NCBI GenBank assembly: GCA_017398555.1
Contig: JAFQFV010000035.1
Coordinates: 62,001 to 126,000 of the forward strand
Reading direction: 5' to 3'
Length of the DNA: 64,000 nucleotides
DNA from: Alistipes sp.
GTDB lineage: Bacteria; Bacteroidota; Bacteroidia; Bacteroidales; Rikenellaceae
The position numbers and the translations under genes are program-made. How positions within the stretch are numbered: the first letter of the stretch is position 1; each line of letters opens with the position of its first letter. Of this stretch, positions 1-8,704 are shown piece after piece. The notes under the pieces were generated by a model that saw nothing but the letters and a program-made list of their open reading frames with translations, did not search any database and was not told the origin of the DNA.

Positions 1-1473
1 CTTAATATTACTATCCATCGCCACAATCTCCGAAGCAACCAACTCCGCATCCGACTTTGAGGCAAATGTACCGACAATAAACGCACTGCCTACACGAGAG
101 AAACGAGCGTTCTCATTTCGCAGCGAAATGTGTGCCTTAACGGCATCTGACAGGGTAGCGGTGCCGGTAATCTCGATGTTAAATCCCAAATTCTTACTCT
201 TCCACTCGGCAATATTGGAGATATACTCGCCATCCACCCACATTACAGGCTGTGGCGACTTAAAGCCGAGCTTTTTCAGATAGGCGACACCCTCCATAGC
301 CTCCTCCTCACTACGGAAACCACCCACAAAGTAGGCATACTTGCCACCATGATACTTATCTGTATATGAGAGCGGAGTGATACCCCTCAGTGCTGAGAGG
401 TTCGGTCTGTTGGTAAAGATACCTATACGGATACGATATACCGTGCCATACTCATAAATGCGAGTGTGCGGAATAGGGTTCTTCGATGTATAAATTGTCG
501 GCTTAATAACCTTAAGTGGCTCATGCTCAATAAATGAGCGGCGCACAATCTTAACCTTCGGCACGCAGTAGTTCTCACGCTTAAGAGCTCGCTGCACCTT
601 AACAAGAGAGTCCTTTGCCACCTGGAGCTCCAACACCTCTGCCACACGGCACTCGTAGCCGAGCAGTGCATTTTTACGGTAGAAATACTCGCTCAAAACC
701 GCCGACTCACACCCCTTCTCGCTCTGCTCTGCATCGCGCAGCGCCTTTGTAAGCTCCACATCTGCCGAGGTGAGAACATCGACTCTATCCTTCTGCTCCA
801 TAAGCAAGTTATAGGCATATATCTTATTATCACACAGAGTGTGCCAAGCGTCGCCAATAGCAGCCTCAACACCCCCTGCAACACCCCTTACAGAGTCGAG
901 CAGATGCAGAACACTATCGGCCGCCACCTCTGTATCCACACGCTCATACTCAAGCTGCAGAGCCACCATCTTATCATAGTGGCGGAGGTACTCCTGAATC
1001 TTCGACTGAATAACGCCTTCTGTTTTTTGTGCCTCACGCAGAGTGCGCAGGTCTGCTGCCGACATATAGTGCTTAAAGTGGTTGTTATAGACCAAATTTG
1101 CAACCTTAGGGTAGTTTGGCACCTTTGCCACAGCAGCCGTATCCTCACCCTTATATTGTTGAAGAGGGGTTGATGATTTTGCTGTATAATTCCTCTGCTC
1201 ATTGCTGATATACGCCGCTAACGCCCTATCATAGACACCTTTAAGCTCAAGAGCCTTACCCTCCATTGCAAGCAGTTGATTAGCCAGATTGGCTCTTAAT
1301 TCGGGTTTAGTCGCATACTGGCTACGCATCCTTGCAAGCTCGCCATTGAGCGAATCAAGGCTACGCTTTGCCCTCTCCACGTTGCGCTCCAAAGCACTGC
1401 CATCCGTATCTTGTGCCGAGGCTGAAAATACCACAAACAATAGGGCAAACAGATATGTCGCAAATCTCTTCAT
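1..1473 (-). CDS. Secreted coiled-coil protein with SPOR-like repeats (3' end beyond window)
   Basis: An open frame of 491 codons runs from the ATG at 1473 to base 1 without a stop, so the C-terminus lies outside the window. The N-terminus is a Sec signal peptide (about 20 residues, MKRFATYLFALL then a FSASA cleavage region). A long charged helical, coiled-coil-like stretch follows (about residues 27-330). The visible end holds two SPOR-like segments, around residues 345-403 (YAYFVGGF with EEEA) and 431-491 (FIVGTF with KSDAE). SPOR domains typically bind denuded peptidoglycan, so an envelope role is likely, but the exact function is unknown. The ATG shares one base with the trkH stop (TAATG), which implies translational coupling. 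Identity as SPOR is by motif reading only. Confidence 0.75.
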   Translation of the reverse strand, partial: MKRFATYLFALLFVVFSASAQDTDGSALERNVERAKRSLDSLNGELARMRSQYATKPELRANLANQLLAMEGKALELKGVYDRALAAYISNEQRNYTAKSSTPLQQYKGEDTAAVAKVPNYPKVANLVYNNHFKHYMSAADLRTLREAQKTEGVIQSKIQEYLRHYDKMVALQLEYERVDTEVAADSVLHLLDSVRGVAGGVEAAIGDAWHTLCDNKIYAYNLLMEQKDRVDVLTSADVELTKALRDAEQSEKGCESAVLSEYFYRKNALLGYECRVAEVLELQVAKDSLVKVQRALKRENYCVPKVKIVRRSFIEHEPLKVIKPTIYTSKNPIPHTRIYEYGTVYRIRIGIFTNRPNLSALRGITPLSYTDKYHGGKYAYFVGGFRSEEEAMEGVAYLKKLGFKSPQPVMWVDGEYISNIAEWKSKNLGFNIEITGTATLSDAVKAHISLRNENARFSRVGSAFIVGTFASKSDAELVASEIVAMDSNIK

Positions 1474-2918
1474 TATCTCCACCATTTAAGGAATAACAAC
1501 TGTATAAAACCAAATATCTCAAGACGACCCATCAACATCAAAATAGAGTCCTGAATCTTCAATATCGCAGGTATATCGGCAAAATTACTCATCGAGCCGA
1601 CCTCGCCAAAGCCCGGGCCTACATTACCTAAACAAGCTACAGTCGAGGTAAATGCTGTCAGCATATCCTGACCAAAGAGGGTATTTATAAATGTCGCCAA
1701 TAGTAGCAGCGCTATGTAAGTAACGATAAACACTACCACATTATCGAGCATATCATCATCTTGAACCACGCCATCAACGCGAATACGGATAACTGCGTTA
1801 GGGTGCTGCTGACGACGAATTCGTGCCATAAGAATCTTGCAGAATATCAACAACCTATCCACCTTCACACCACCCGAAGTAGAACCCGCACAAGCACAAA
1901 CAATAGAGATAAAAATGAGAACTACTATTGCGAACGGTGTCCAGGCATTTGTATCGGCCGTAGAATAACCCGTAGAGGACATAAGCGAGACTACTTGGAA
2001 GTAGGCATAGCGTAGTGCCTGCCAGATATCGGTGTAGATATTTGCATCGTAGATGCTTACTGTAATGAGCAGCGTTGCCACAACGACAATGGCAATATAT
2101 GTTCTGACAACCTCCGAACGGAAGATATTATTCCCCTTGCGCAGAAAGGTTGCATATATCAATCCGAAGTGCAAACTCGATATAAACATCGCCGCAGCCA
2201 AAATCATCTCGACAAGTGGGTTGTCATAGAAGGCGATACTTGCATTCTTTGTACTAAAACCCGCTGTTGCACAAGCCGACATGGCGTGGGTAAGTGCATC
2301 AAACCAACGCAAACCCGCAAGTTTGAGTGCCAAGGTGGTTGTCAGGGTAAGGCCAACATAGACAATAAGCAAGATACGCACGATAATCTGTGTACGGTAG
2401 CGATAGTTATCCTTAGCAAGGGACGAGAGTTCCACATTGGATAGCGACATTCGACTCGTACCGAGTGACGGCAGAATAATCAACGCAAACATAACAACTC
2501 CCACACCACCAAGCCAATTTGTAGATATTCGATAGAAGAGCAGGCCCTGCGGCAGATACTCTATATCGTTCAATATCGTTGCACCTGTAGCCGTGAAGCC
2601 CGAAACACTCTCAAACCAAGCATTTACCAGCGTAAACTCGCCACCCCAGATAAGGTACGGGAACATTCCCACAACACTTGCAAGAATCCACGAACCCACA
2701 ACGATTGCAAATCCCTCCTTATTGGAGATAGATTTTGCACGGGGCACAAAGAGCAGCGGAAAGGCACCCAAAGTGAGTGTAAGCATTGCCGAGAGCAGTA
2801 GGGGATAGAAGCCCGAATCGACGCTATTCATATATGAGATACCAGCCGACACCGCCATAAATGCCGACACGCACAGCATAACTGTACCTACATATCTCAA
2901 TATAACACTTACACGCAT
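1473..2918 (-). CDS. trkH: TrkH-family potassium uptake channel subunit
   Basis: A 481-residue integral membrane protein with about ten hydrophobic segments, full length for the family. The four pore-loop repeats of Trk/Ktr channels are visible: SGFTATGAT, ACATAGFST, MSSTGYST and LGNVGPGFG. The TrkH signature GSTSGGVK lies near residue 345. It forms the K+ pore of the Trk system in the inner membrane and normally pairs with the cytosolic NAD-binding TrkA. No trkA is present in the window, so the partner must lie elsewhere. It starts 5 nt after the stop of the upstream sensor-like gene and its own stop overlaps the next start, so all three form one operon. Confidence 0.93.
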   Translation of the reverse strand: MRVSVILRYVGTVMLCVSAFMAVSAGISYMNSVDSGFYPLLLSAMLTLTLGAFPLLFVPRAKSISNKEGFAIVVGSWILASVVGMFPYLIWGGEFTLVNAWFESVSGFTATGATILNDIEYLPQGLLFYRISTNWLGGVGVVMFALIILPSLGTSRMSLSNVELSSLAKDNYRYRTQIIVRILLIVYVGLTLTTTLALKLAGLRWFDALTHAMSACATAGFSTKNASIAFYDNPLVEMILAAAMFISSLHFGLIYATFLRKGNNIFRSEVVRTYIAIVVVATLLITVSIYDANIYTDIWQALRYAYFQVVSLMSSTGYSTADTNAWTPFAIVVLIFISIVCACAGSTSGGVKVDRLLIFCKILMARIRRQQHPNAVIRIRVDGVVQDDDMLDNVVVFIVTYIALLLLATFINTLFGQDMLTAFTSTVACLGNVGPGFGEVGSMSNFADIPAILKIQDSILMLMGRLEIFGFIQLLFLKWWR

Positions 2919-2923
2919 ACTCT

Positions 2924-3739
2924 TTACTGTCTATTCTGCTTTGACAAACCGATAAGTCGCTCAATATTCTCTGTCAGCTCCTTGAGCTCATCGAGCAAAT
3001 CGCCCTTCACGCCAAACGGCAGACGATAACTCAAGTAGTTTGACAATGAGCCATTTATCTTCTCGATAGGTTTAACGCAGTAGATACGGATAAAGTAGTA
3101 GAACATCAGCACTATGGCAATCATCACCACCAGCGAGATAAAGACCGGAGCCACAGAGCGATAGGCGTTCTTATTAAGCTGTTCTGCACGTGGAGCAAGC
3201 GAACTATGGGTGTGAGTCATAAAGCTCTGAATCTCCTCCACAAGCTCCTCATAAGCGGGTTTATACGACTCATCGTACCACAACTTACCACGCAAAGCGA
3301 CCAACTCACTATCCTCAATTGTCTCGGCAACACCGATAGTCTGCAACTGAATCTGTGTAGGCTGCTCGGTAAATACAAATTGGTCTGTCACCTCGCGCAG
3401 ATGTACTGCACGGAGCAACAGAGAGTCCAAACACGATACATCCAACGCCTCACTGCGAGCCGTAGCAATCTTGCCGTCAAGGTCACTCATAACCCTACGA
3501 CAGACATCCCTCTGGGCGTGCTCATCAAAGATAGCCACGTGCAGCACCGCCTGACTATGTTCGTGCGCAGACTTGAGCATATCCTTGGCAATCTCCATAT
3601 TACGACGAGATGCTGCGAGGATAACCTCCGTATCGTTACTAAGGTTACTCAACTCAAACAATGAAATAATACCCGAAGCGAACAGCAGCGCCACGATACT
3701 CAAAAATCCTATTGTTACTCTTGTGCCTAAACCTCTCAT
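2924..3739 (-). CDS. Membrane sensor-like protein (two TM segments, HAMP-like tail, no output domain)
   Basis: This 271-residue protein has an N-terminal membrane segment (about residues 8-28), a mostly helical extracytoplasmic region of about 160 residues, a second membrane segment (about 200-220) and a HAMP-like linker with a coiled-coil end. That is the sensory half of a histidine kinase or chemoreceptor, but no kinase or signalling domain follows and the next gene is trkH. A role as accessory or sensory partner of the K+ channel is inference from the operon. ATG 3739 is chosen over the in-frame TTG at 3748 because that TTG lies inside the -7 promoter box. The transcript is then almost leaderless. 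Confidence 0.6.
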   Translation of the reverse strand: MRGLGTRVTIGFLSIVALLFASGIISLFELSNLSNDTEVILAASRRNMEIAKDMLKSAHEHSQAVLHVAIFDEHAQRDVCRRVMSDLDGKIATARSEALDVSCLDSLLLRAVHLREVTDQFVFTEQPTQIQLQTIGVAETIEDSELVALRGKLWYDESYKPAYEELVEEIQSFMTHTHSSLAPRAEQLNKNAYRSVAPVFISLVVMIAIVLMFYYFIRIYCVKPIEKINGSLSNYLSYRLPFGVKGDLLDELKELTENIERLIGLSKQNRQ

Positions 3740-3745
3740 AATATG

Positions 3746-3753
3746 CAAATATA
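3746..3753 (-). promoter_or_regulatory. -7 promoter box of the sensor/trkH/SPOR operon
   Basis: TATATTTG read on the minus strand matches the Bacteroidota consensus TAnnTTTG. Only 6 nt separate it from the ATG at 3739. Confidence 0.6.
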
Positions 3754-3768
3754 TATATTTTTTCGCAA

Positions 3769-5064
3769 TTATTCGACAATTTGACCCACAACGTCACAAT
3801 TTTCCTCTATAGAGAGCAGTTTAACCCTCACTATACGGTTGATATAACTGCGGTTGTAAGGCACCTTAACCTTGATGTAATTGCTTGTAAATCCGGTCAT
3901 AAAGCCTCCTCGCTCGGTACTCTCAAAGAGCACCTCAGCCTCACTACCCACACCCTTTGAGCAGAAGTCGTAGTGCAGTCTGTCACTCAGAGCCTCAAGC
4001 TCCTTCACTCGCGCAGTAGATACCGACGACTGAACCTTGTTCGGCATATCCACAGCAGGGGTATTGGCACGCTCCGAGAATGGGAAGATGTGCAGATAGG
4101 CAGGGGAGATACTCTCCAAAAAGTTACGCGAATCCATAAAGTCCGCATCCGTTTCACCCGGAAAACCCGTGATGACATCGATACCGATAAAGGCGTCAGG
4201 CATAGCCCTTTTTACCGCCGCAATACGCTCGGCAAACTTCTCGACAGTATATCGGCGACGCATCAGTGCAAGTATCTTATTCGAGCCGCACTGAATAGGG
4301 ATATGGAAGTGATGTTGAAATTTAGGTAACCGTGCGCAAATATCTATTATCTCGTCAGTTAGCAGGTTCGGCTCTATCGAGGATATGCGGTACCTCTCAA
4401 TCCCCTCAACCTTATCCAACGCACGGAGCAAATCGGCAAAACTCTCACCCGTTGTGCGACCAAAATCGCCCGTATTGACACCCGTGATGACAATCTCCTT
4501 CTGACCGGCACGAGCAATCGCCTCCGCCTGTGCAACAACCTCGGCAATCGGGATATTTCGACTACTGCCTCTGGCGTTGTGAATAGTGCAGTACGAACAG
4601 CAGTAATCACACCCATCCTGCACCTTGAGAAAGGCTCGTGTGCGCTCACCGCTTGAGAAGGCTGCAAAGAAGTTTGTTATCTGCTCCGTTTCGCAACTGA
4701 AGACCTGCGTTTTGCCCTTCGCAGTCAGTTCAAGCACTCGTTGATATGTTTCGCCTTTGTTATTGTTACTCAATACAATATCAACGCCCTCAATCTCTGC
4801 AATCTCATAGGGTTTAAGCTGTGCATAACAACCCGTAACAGCGATAATTGCATTGGGGTTTCTGCGGTGCAATTTACGGATAATATTACGACACTTTTTG
4901 TCTGCGTGCTCGGTAACGGAACAGCTATTGATGATACATATATCGGCAGGCTCGGTAGGGGATACTCGCTCAAAACCACCCTGTTCAAATTGGCGGGCAA
5001 TGGTCGAGCTCTCCGAGAAGTTGAGCTTACAGCCGAGGGTATGGAAATTGACTTTTCTACTCAT
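3769..5064 (-). CDS. mtaB: tRNA threonylcarbamoyladenosine methylthiotransferase MtaB
   Basis: A 431-residue radical-SAM methylthiotransferase that converts t6A37 to ms2t6A37 in ANN-decoding tRNAs. The N-terminal UPF0004 domain has its three cluster cysteines in GCKLN, INSCSV and TGCYAQ. The radical SAM domain has CDYCCSYC (CxxxCxxC), and a TRAM-like RNA-binding region closes the protein. The sequence beginning MSRKVNFHTLGCKLN marks the true start at 5064. An upstream in-frame extension of 77 codons overlaps the divergent permease gene and has no family resemblance. It is transcribed away from the permease gene at 5152 and is not clearly part of the trkH operon. Confidence 0.92.
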   Translation of the reverse strand: MSRKVNFHTLGCKLNFSESSTIARQFEQGGFERVSPTEPADICIINSCSVTEHADKKCRNIIRKLHRRNPNAIIAVTGCYAQLKPYEIAEIEGVDIVLSNNNKGETYQRVLELTAKGKTQVFSCETEQITNFFAAFSSGERTRAFLKVQDGCDYCCSYCTIHNARGSSRNIPIAEVVAQAEAIARAGQKEIVITGVNTGDFGRTTGESFADLLRALDKVEGIERYRISSIEPNLLTDEIIDICARLPKFQHHFHIPIQCGSNKILALMRRRYTVEKFAERIAAVKRAMPDAFIGIDVITGFPGETDADFMDSRNFLESISPAYLHIFPFSERANTPAVDMPNKVQSSVSTARVKELEALSDRLHYDFCSKGVGSEAEVLFESTERGGFMTGFTSNYIKVKVPYNRSYINRIVRVKLLSIEENCDVVGQIVE

Positions 5065-5133
5065 TTTATACCATATTATTGTGCGAAGATACAAAAAAGG
5101 TGGTTTAAGTGGTAAAAATCCCGCAAAAAAGTG

Positions 5134-5141
5134 TACTTTTG
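5134..5141 (+). promoter_or_regulatory. -7 promoter box of the permease/lptFG/fmt operon
   Basis: TACTTTTG lies 10 nt before the ATG at 5152. It overlaps an in-frame GTG at 5131, which argues against that GTG as the start. Confidence 0.65.
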
Positions 5142-5151
5142 TGCTTTGAAT

Positions 5152-5982
5152 ATGGATTTTCTGATTGACATATTTGAGTATCGCTACCTTGCAAATGCCG
5201 TCATTGCCTGCATCCTTTCGGGCATAACTTGCGGAATTGTAGGTACTTACATTGTTGCTCGCAGGATGGTTTTCCTCTGCGGAGGTATCACTCACGCCTC
5301 ATTTGGCGGTTTAGGAATAGCCTTCTATGCAGGCATAAACCCGCTTTGGGGTGCGCTTGCCTTTGCCGTTTTGTCGGCGTTGGGCATCGAATATGCGGGC
5401 AATAAGACCAAGATACGCGAGGACTCTGCCATCGGACTTATGTGGGGTATCGGTATGGCTATCGGTGCGCTATTTATGAGCCTTAGACCCGGCTACACCT
5501 CCGGAGATTTGTCAAGTTTCCTCTTTGGAAACATCATCTCGGTAACCACAGAGGATATTATCGCCCTCGGAGCGCTCACCGTACTGCTGATTATCGGTGC
5601 TCTGCTCTTCCTCAAGCCGGTGATGTATATGGCTTTCGACAGAGATTTTGCACGCTCTGCGGGGGTTAATACGACCCTTGCGGGCTACATATTATCAGCC
5701 ATCACGGCAGTAACTATCGTGCTCTCTATCAGGGTGATGGGTATTATTCTGCTCATATCGCTGATGACCCTACCTGTGGTGATTGCGGGCACTACAACAA
5801 AGAGCTACGGCAAAATGACCATTTACGCCTCTGTAGTGGCAGCTTTCGGAGCCCTTGCAGGGGTTATTGTGAGCTACTATTTTGAGGTTCCGTCGGGCCC
5901 TGCAATAATATTTGTGCTAACTTTGGTGTTGATAATAGTAAAACTATTATCTTTGCAGCGTAAAACAGCAACTAAGAGCTAA
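5152..5982 (+). CDS. Zinc/manganese-type ABC transporter permease (ABC-3 family)
   Basis: A 276-residue polytopic membrane protein of the ZnuB/MntB (ABC-3) family with eight or nine hydrophobic segments. The family-typical N-terminal stretch GTYIVARRMVFLCGGITHAS and the cytoplasmic coupling region around MTLPVVIAGTTTKSY are visible. It would form the membrane channel for Zn2+ or Mn2+ import. The matching binding protein and ATPase are not adjacent; a compatible pair lies about 41 kb away at 46550-48101. The start is ATG 5152, because an upstream GTG lies in the promoter. The stop overlaps the next ATG (TAATG). Confidence 0.88.
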   Translation: MDFLIDIFEYRYLANAVIACILSGITCGIVGTYIVARRMVFLCGGITHASFGGLGIAFYAGINPLWGALAFAVLSALGIEYAGNKTKIREDSAIGLMWGIGMAIGALFMSLRPGYTSGDLSSFLFGNIISVTTEDIIALGALTVLLIIGALLFLKPVMYMAFDRDFARSAGVNTTLAGYILSAITAVTIVLSIRVMGIILLISLMTLPVVIAGTTTKSYGKMTIYASVVAAFGALAGVIVSYYFEVPSGPAIIFVLTLVLIIVKLLSLQRKTATKS

Positions 5983-7469
5983 TGAAGACAATATACAAAC
6001 TGATACTCAAGTCCTATCTCGGCCCGATGATTGCCACCTTCTTCATCGTCATCTTTATCCTGATGATGAACTTCGTATGGCGTTATATCGAGGATTTGGT
6101 GGGTAAGGGTCTGGATGCTGCGGTAATTATCGAGCTCATCCTCTACGCTACCGTGAATATGATTCAGATGGGTCTGCCGCTTGCCGTACTGCTGGCAACC
6201 ATTATGACGATGGGTAACTTGGGCGAGAACTACGAGCTGTTGGCTATGAAGTCGGCAGGTATGTCACTGCTAAAGATTGTCCGCCCGTTGGTGTTTGTAG
6301 TGCTGCTGATTTCTATTGGTAGTTTCTTCATTATCAACAACTTAGCACCGTACTCCAACAAGAAGATGTTCAGTATCATCCACGATATTCAGCGCCAAAA
6401 TCAGGCTTTGGAGTTCCAGGATGGCCTCTTCTTCAACGGCATTGACAATATGAGCATCCGCGTCGAGCATCAGGACCCAGAGACTATGTTGCTGACAGGC
6501 GTGCTGATATACGACAACCGTTCGGCAGGTGGAAATATGACCACAACCATCGCCGATTCGGGCTACATTCGCCTCAGCGAGGATAAGCGCTATCTGCTTG
6601 TAACTCTCTTCAACGGCTCAACCTACGAGCATACTCGCAGCAGCCAATGGTACAACAAGAGCACAATGCGCCACCACACCTTCGAGCGTCAGGATGGTCA
6701 GATACCGATGACAGGTTTTGACTTTGAGCGCACCGACGAAAACCTCTTCAGCGGCAGTAGCCAGACGCAGAACATCGTTGAGTTGCAGCACAATATCGAC
6801 TCACTCGAGATGGTGGTAAACCGCACAACCACACAGGCTTACAACCCTCTGTTGCGCGACCAGATATTTATCAAGGACCCCGATGCCATATCGCCGCCTG
6901 ATACTATTATCGTGGATCGTTCGCGCAAGGTCTATGCGAAGAATCTGCTCGACTCTATCGGCAGCCTCTCTACACGCCAAAAGCAGAAGGTCTATACAAA
7001 TGCCCGCCAGAGCGCAATCTCGGCACGAAACAGTTTCTCGTTTGACGAATCGACCTCAAAGGAGGCACTCAACCAACTCTACCGTAGCAAGAATGAGTGG
7101 CACCGCAAGTTGGCGCTGCCTGTATCTATATTTATATTCTTCCTTATCGGTGCGCCGCTGGGTGCAATTATCCGAAAGGGTGGACTCGGTATGCCGATTG
7201 TAATCTCGGTAATCTTCTTTGTCATCTACTACATCATCAGCATCTCTGGCGAGAAGATGGCAAAGGAGGGCACTTGGAGCTCGCTGCTCGGTATGTGGAT
7301 ATCGTCAATAATCCTCTTCCCGCTCGCCGTCTATCTTACAAATAAGGCGACAAATGACTCGGCTCTGCTCGATTTTGATTGGTATATAGGCCGTTACAAG
7401 CACTATAAGGAGGTTTTAATCGCAAAGTTGCCGCAATCTTGGCAGGATAAACTAAACAAGAAGAAGTAG
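5982..7469 (+). CDS. LptF/LptG family lipopolysaccharide export permease
   Basis: A 495-residue YjgP/YjgQ-family permease. N-terminal membrane segments (about residues 12-33, 55-80 and 100-122) are followed by a long periplasmic region (the jellyroll part plus a helical insert, about 125-365) and three C-terminal membrane segments (about 370-470). LptF and LptG form the inner-membrane part of the LptB2FG extractor that moves LPS to the periplasmic bridge. The protein is longer than the roughly 360 residues usual in proteobacteria, which fits the Bacteroidota form. Whether it acts as LptF or LptG cannot be decided. It is translationally coupled to the permease before it and lies 1 nt before fmt. 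Confidence 0.88.
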   Translation: MKTIYKLILKSYLGPMIATFFIVIFILMMNFVWRYIEDLVGKGLDAAVIIELILYATVNMIQMGLPLAVLLATIMTMGNLGENYELLAMKSAGMSLLKIVRPLVFVVLLISIGSFFIINNLAPYSNKKMFSIIHDIQRQNQALEFQDGLFFNGIDNMSIRVEHQDPETMLLTGVLIYDNRSAGGNMTTTIADSGYIRLSEDKRYLLVTLFNGSTYEHTRSSQWYNKSTMRHHTFERQDGQIPMTGFDFERTDENLFSGSSQTQNIVELQHNIDSLEMVVNRTTTQAYNPLLRDQIFIKDPDAISPPDTIIVDRSRKVYAKNLLDSIGSLSTRQKQKVYTNARQSAISARNSFSFDESTSKEALNQLYRSKNEWHRKLALPVSIFIFFLIGAPLGAIIRKGGLGMPIVISVIFFVIYYIISISGEKMAKEGTWSSLLGMWISSIILFPLAVYLTNKATNDSALLDFDWYIGRYKHYKEVLIAKLPQSWQDKLNKKK

Positions 7470-7470
7470 T

Positions 7471-8436
7471 ATGAATCCAAAAGATATACGTATCGTCTTT
7501 ATGGGTACGCCTGAGTTCGCTGTACCCTCACTCAAAGCCCTTGTCGAGGGCGGATATAACGTTGTCGGTGTGGTAACAACCCCTGACCGTCAGGCGGGTC
7601 GCGGACTGAAGGTGCACGAGTGCGATGTGAAGGTTGCAGCGCGTGAGCTCGGTATTCAGACCATCCTACAGCCCGAAAAGCTGCGTGATGAGGAGTTTTT
7701 ATCAGCCCTGCGTTCTCTGAAGCCCGACTTGGGTATTGTCATCGCCTTCCGTATGCTACCAGAGGTTGTGTGGGCAATGCCGCGCTTTGGAACATTCAAC
7801 CTCCACGCATCCCTGCTGCCGCAATATCGCGGTGCTGCGCCTATAAATTGGGCTATTATCAACGGTGACACAGAGACAGGTGTCACAACGTTCCTGCTCA
7901 ACCACGAGATAGACAAGGGTGCTATCATCGGTCAGGTGCGCGAGCAAATCGCTGAAAATGATACCGTTGGCTCGCTTTACGACCGTCTGATGAGAATCGG
8001 TTCCGACCTTGTTATAGATAGCGTCAATCGCATTGCCGAGGGCAATATAACCCCTATAGAGCAGCCGCAGAGCGATGAAAATCTGCGCCCTGCACCAAAG
8101 ATTTTTAAGGATGATTGCCTTATCGATTGGAGCAAAAACGGAGTGGATATCGCAAACTTCGTGCGCGGTCTTTCGCCATATCCTGCAGCCTGGAGCCGCC
8201 TTACAAAGGATGGCGCAGAGGCGGGTAGCGCAAAGATATTCGAGGTGCGCTTTGAGCCAAAATCGGGCATTGCAGAGGTTGGCAGGGTAGTGACTGACGG
8301 TAAAAAGTATATGGGCGTCACCTGCGCTGATGGCGTGGTCTATCTCGAAGACATCCAAATCGCAGGCAAAAAACGCCTCAAAATCAAGGAGTTACTTCTC
8401 GGTTTCCGTGGTGCGGAGGAGTATAAGTTTGAGTAA
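7471..8436 (+). CDS. fmt: Methionyl-tRNA formyltransferase
   Basis: A 321-residue enzyme that transfers a formyl group from 10-formyl-THF to initiator Met-tRNA. The Rossmann formyltransferase domain starts IRIVFMGTPEFAVPSL and contains the active-site region FNLHASLLPQYRGAAPI (about residues 108-124) with the catalytic His, and later EIDKGAI with the Asp region. The C-terminal OB-like domain has FVRGLSPYPAAW. Length is normal. It is the last gene of the operon and is followed at once by a perfect palindromic terminator. Confidence 0.96.
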   Translation: MNPKDIRIVFMGTPEFAVPSLKALVEGGYNVVGVVTTPDRQAGRGLKVHECDVKVAARELGIQTILQPEKLRDEEFLSALRSLKPDLGIVIAFRMLPEVVWAMPRFGTFNLHASLLPQYRGAAPINWAIINGDTETGVTTFLLNHEIDKGAIIGQVREQIAENDTVGSLYDRLMRIGSDLVIDSVNRIAEGNITPIEQPQSDENLRPAPKIFKDDCLIDWSKNGVDIANFVRGLSPYPAAWSRLTKDGAEAGSAKIFEVRFEPKSGIAEVGRVVTDGKKYMGVTCADGVVYLEDIQIAGKKRLKIKELLLGFRGAEEYKFE

Positions 8437-8474
8437 AACAATAAGCGAGAGAAATTTCTCTCGCTTATTGTTTT
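8435..8474. terminator. Perfect 20-bp palindrome, probable bidirectional terminator after fmt
   Basis: Two perfectly complementary 20-base arms (8435-8454 and 8455-8474) with A-runs on the left and T-runs on the right. It begins in the fmt stop codon. Confidence 0.85.
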
Positions 8475-8563
8475 GCTATTGGCTGTTGGCTATTAGCCGT
8501 TAGCAGCATCCGCCACAATCCACAATTTCTCGTCAGAATTTTGCACAATATACCTATATGCAC

Positions 8564-8694
8564 GCATTTGTCGTCAAAATGCGGTAGTAGGTGTGCATCG
8601 CGTAAAAAGCCCTGCGATGGATAGTACTAAAACGTACAGCCATCGCAGGGCTTTTAGGGATGTGCGGCTAATGCTGTATTTTCACGGCAAATGC
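8564..8694 (-). repeat. Structured inverted-repeat element, copy 1 (GTAC-loop family)
   Basis: Imperfect terminal inverted repeats at 8564-8582 and 8676-8694 match at 16 of 19 positions. Inside, a 16-bp perfect stem (8605-8620 with 8640-8655), flanked by A- and T-runs, encloses the conserved loop ATAGTACTAAAACGTACAG (8621-8639). Copies 2 (33808-33934) and 3 (48350-48478) share the loop and ends but have different, still perfectly paired stem sequences. The element starts about 10 nt after the stop of the minus-strand gene at 8705 and lies between tail-to-tail genes. It probably also acts as a terminator. A degenerate extra end box, TCGTCAGAAT, lies just upstream at 8531. Confidence 0.85.
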
Positions 8695-8704
8695 TCACGA
8701 GAAA

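Noticed and set aside
423-1202. Several short frames in other phases over the SPOR protein gene
   Set aside because: The continuous 491-codon minus-strand frame with signal peptide and SPOR-like repeats explains the region; the others are shadows.
5065-5295. 77-codon N-terminal extension of MtaB
   Set aside because: It overlaps the divergent permease gene and its promoter and lies before the conserved family start.
8478-8510. TTGGCTGTTGGCTATTAGCC-like sequence, with a partial copy near 33405
   Set aside because: Short, low-complexity GCTGTTGGCTATT-type repeats occur between genes; no structure or function could be supported.
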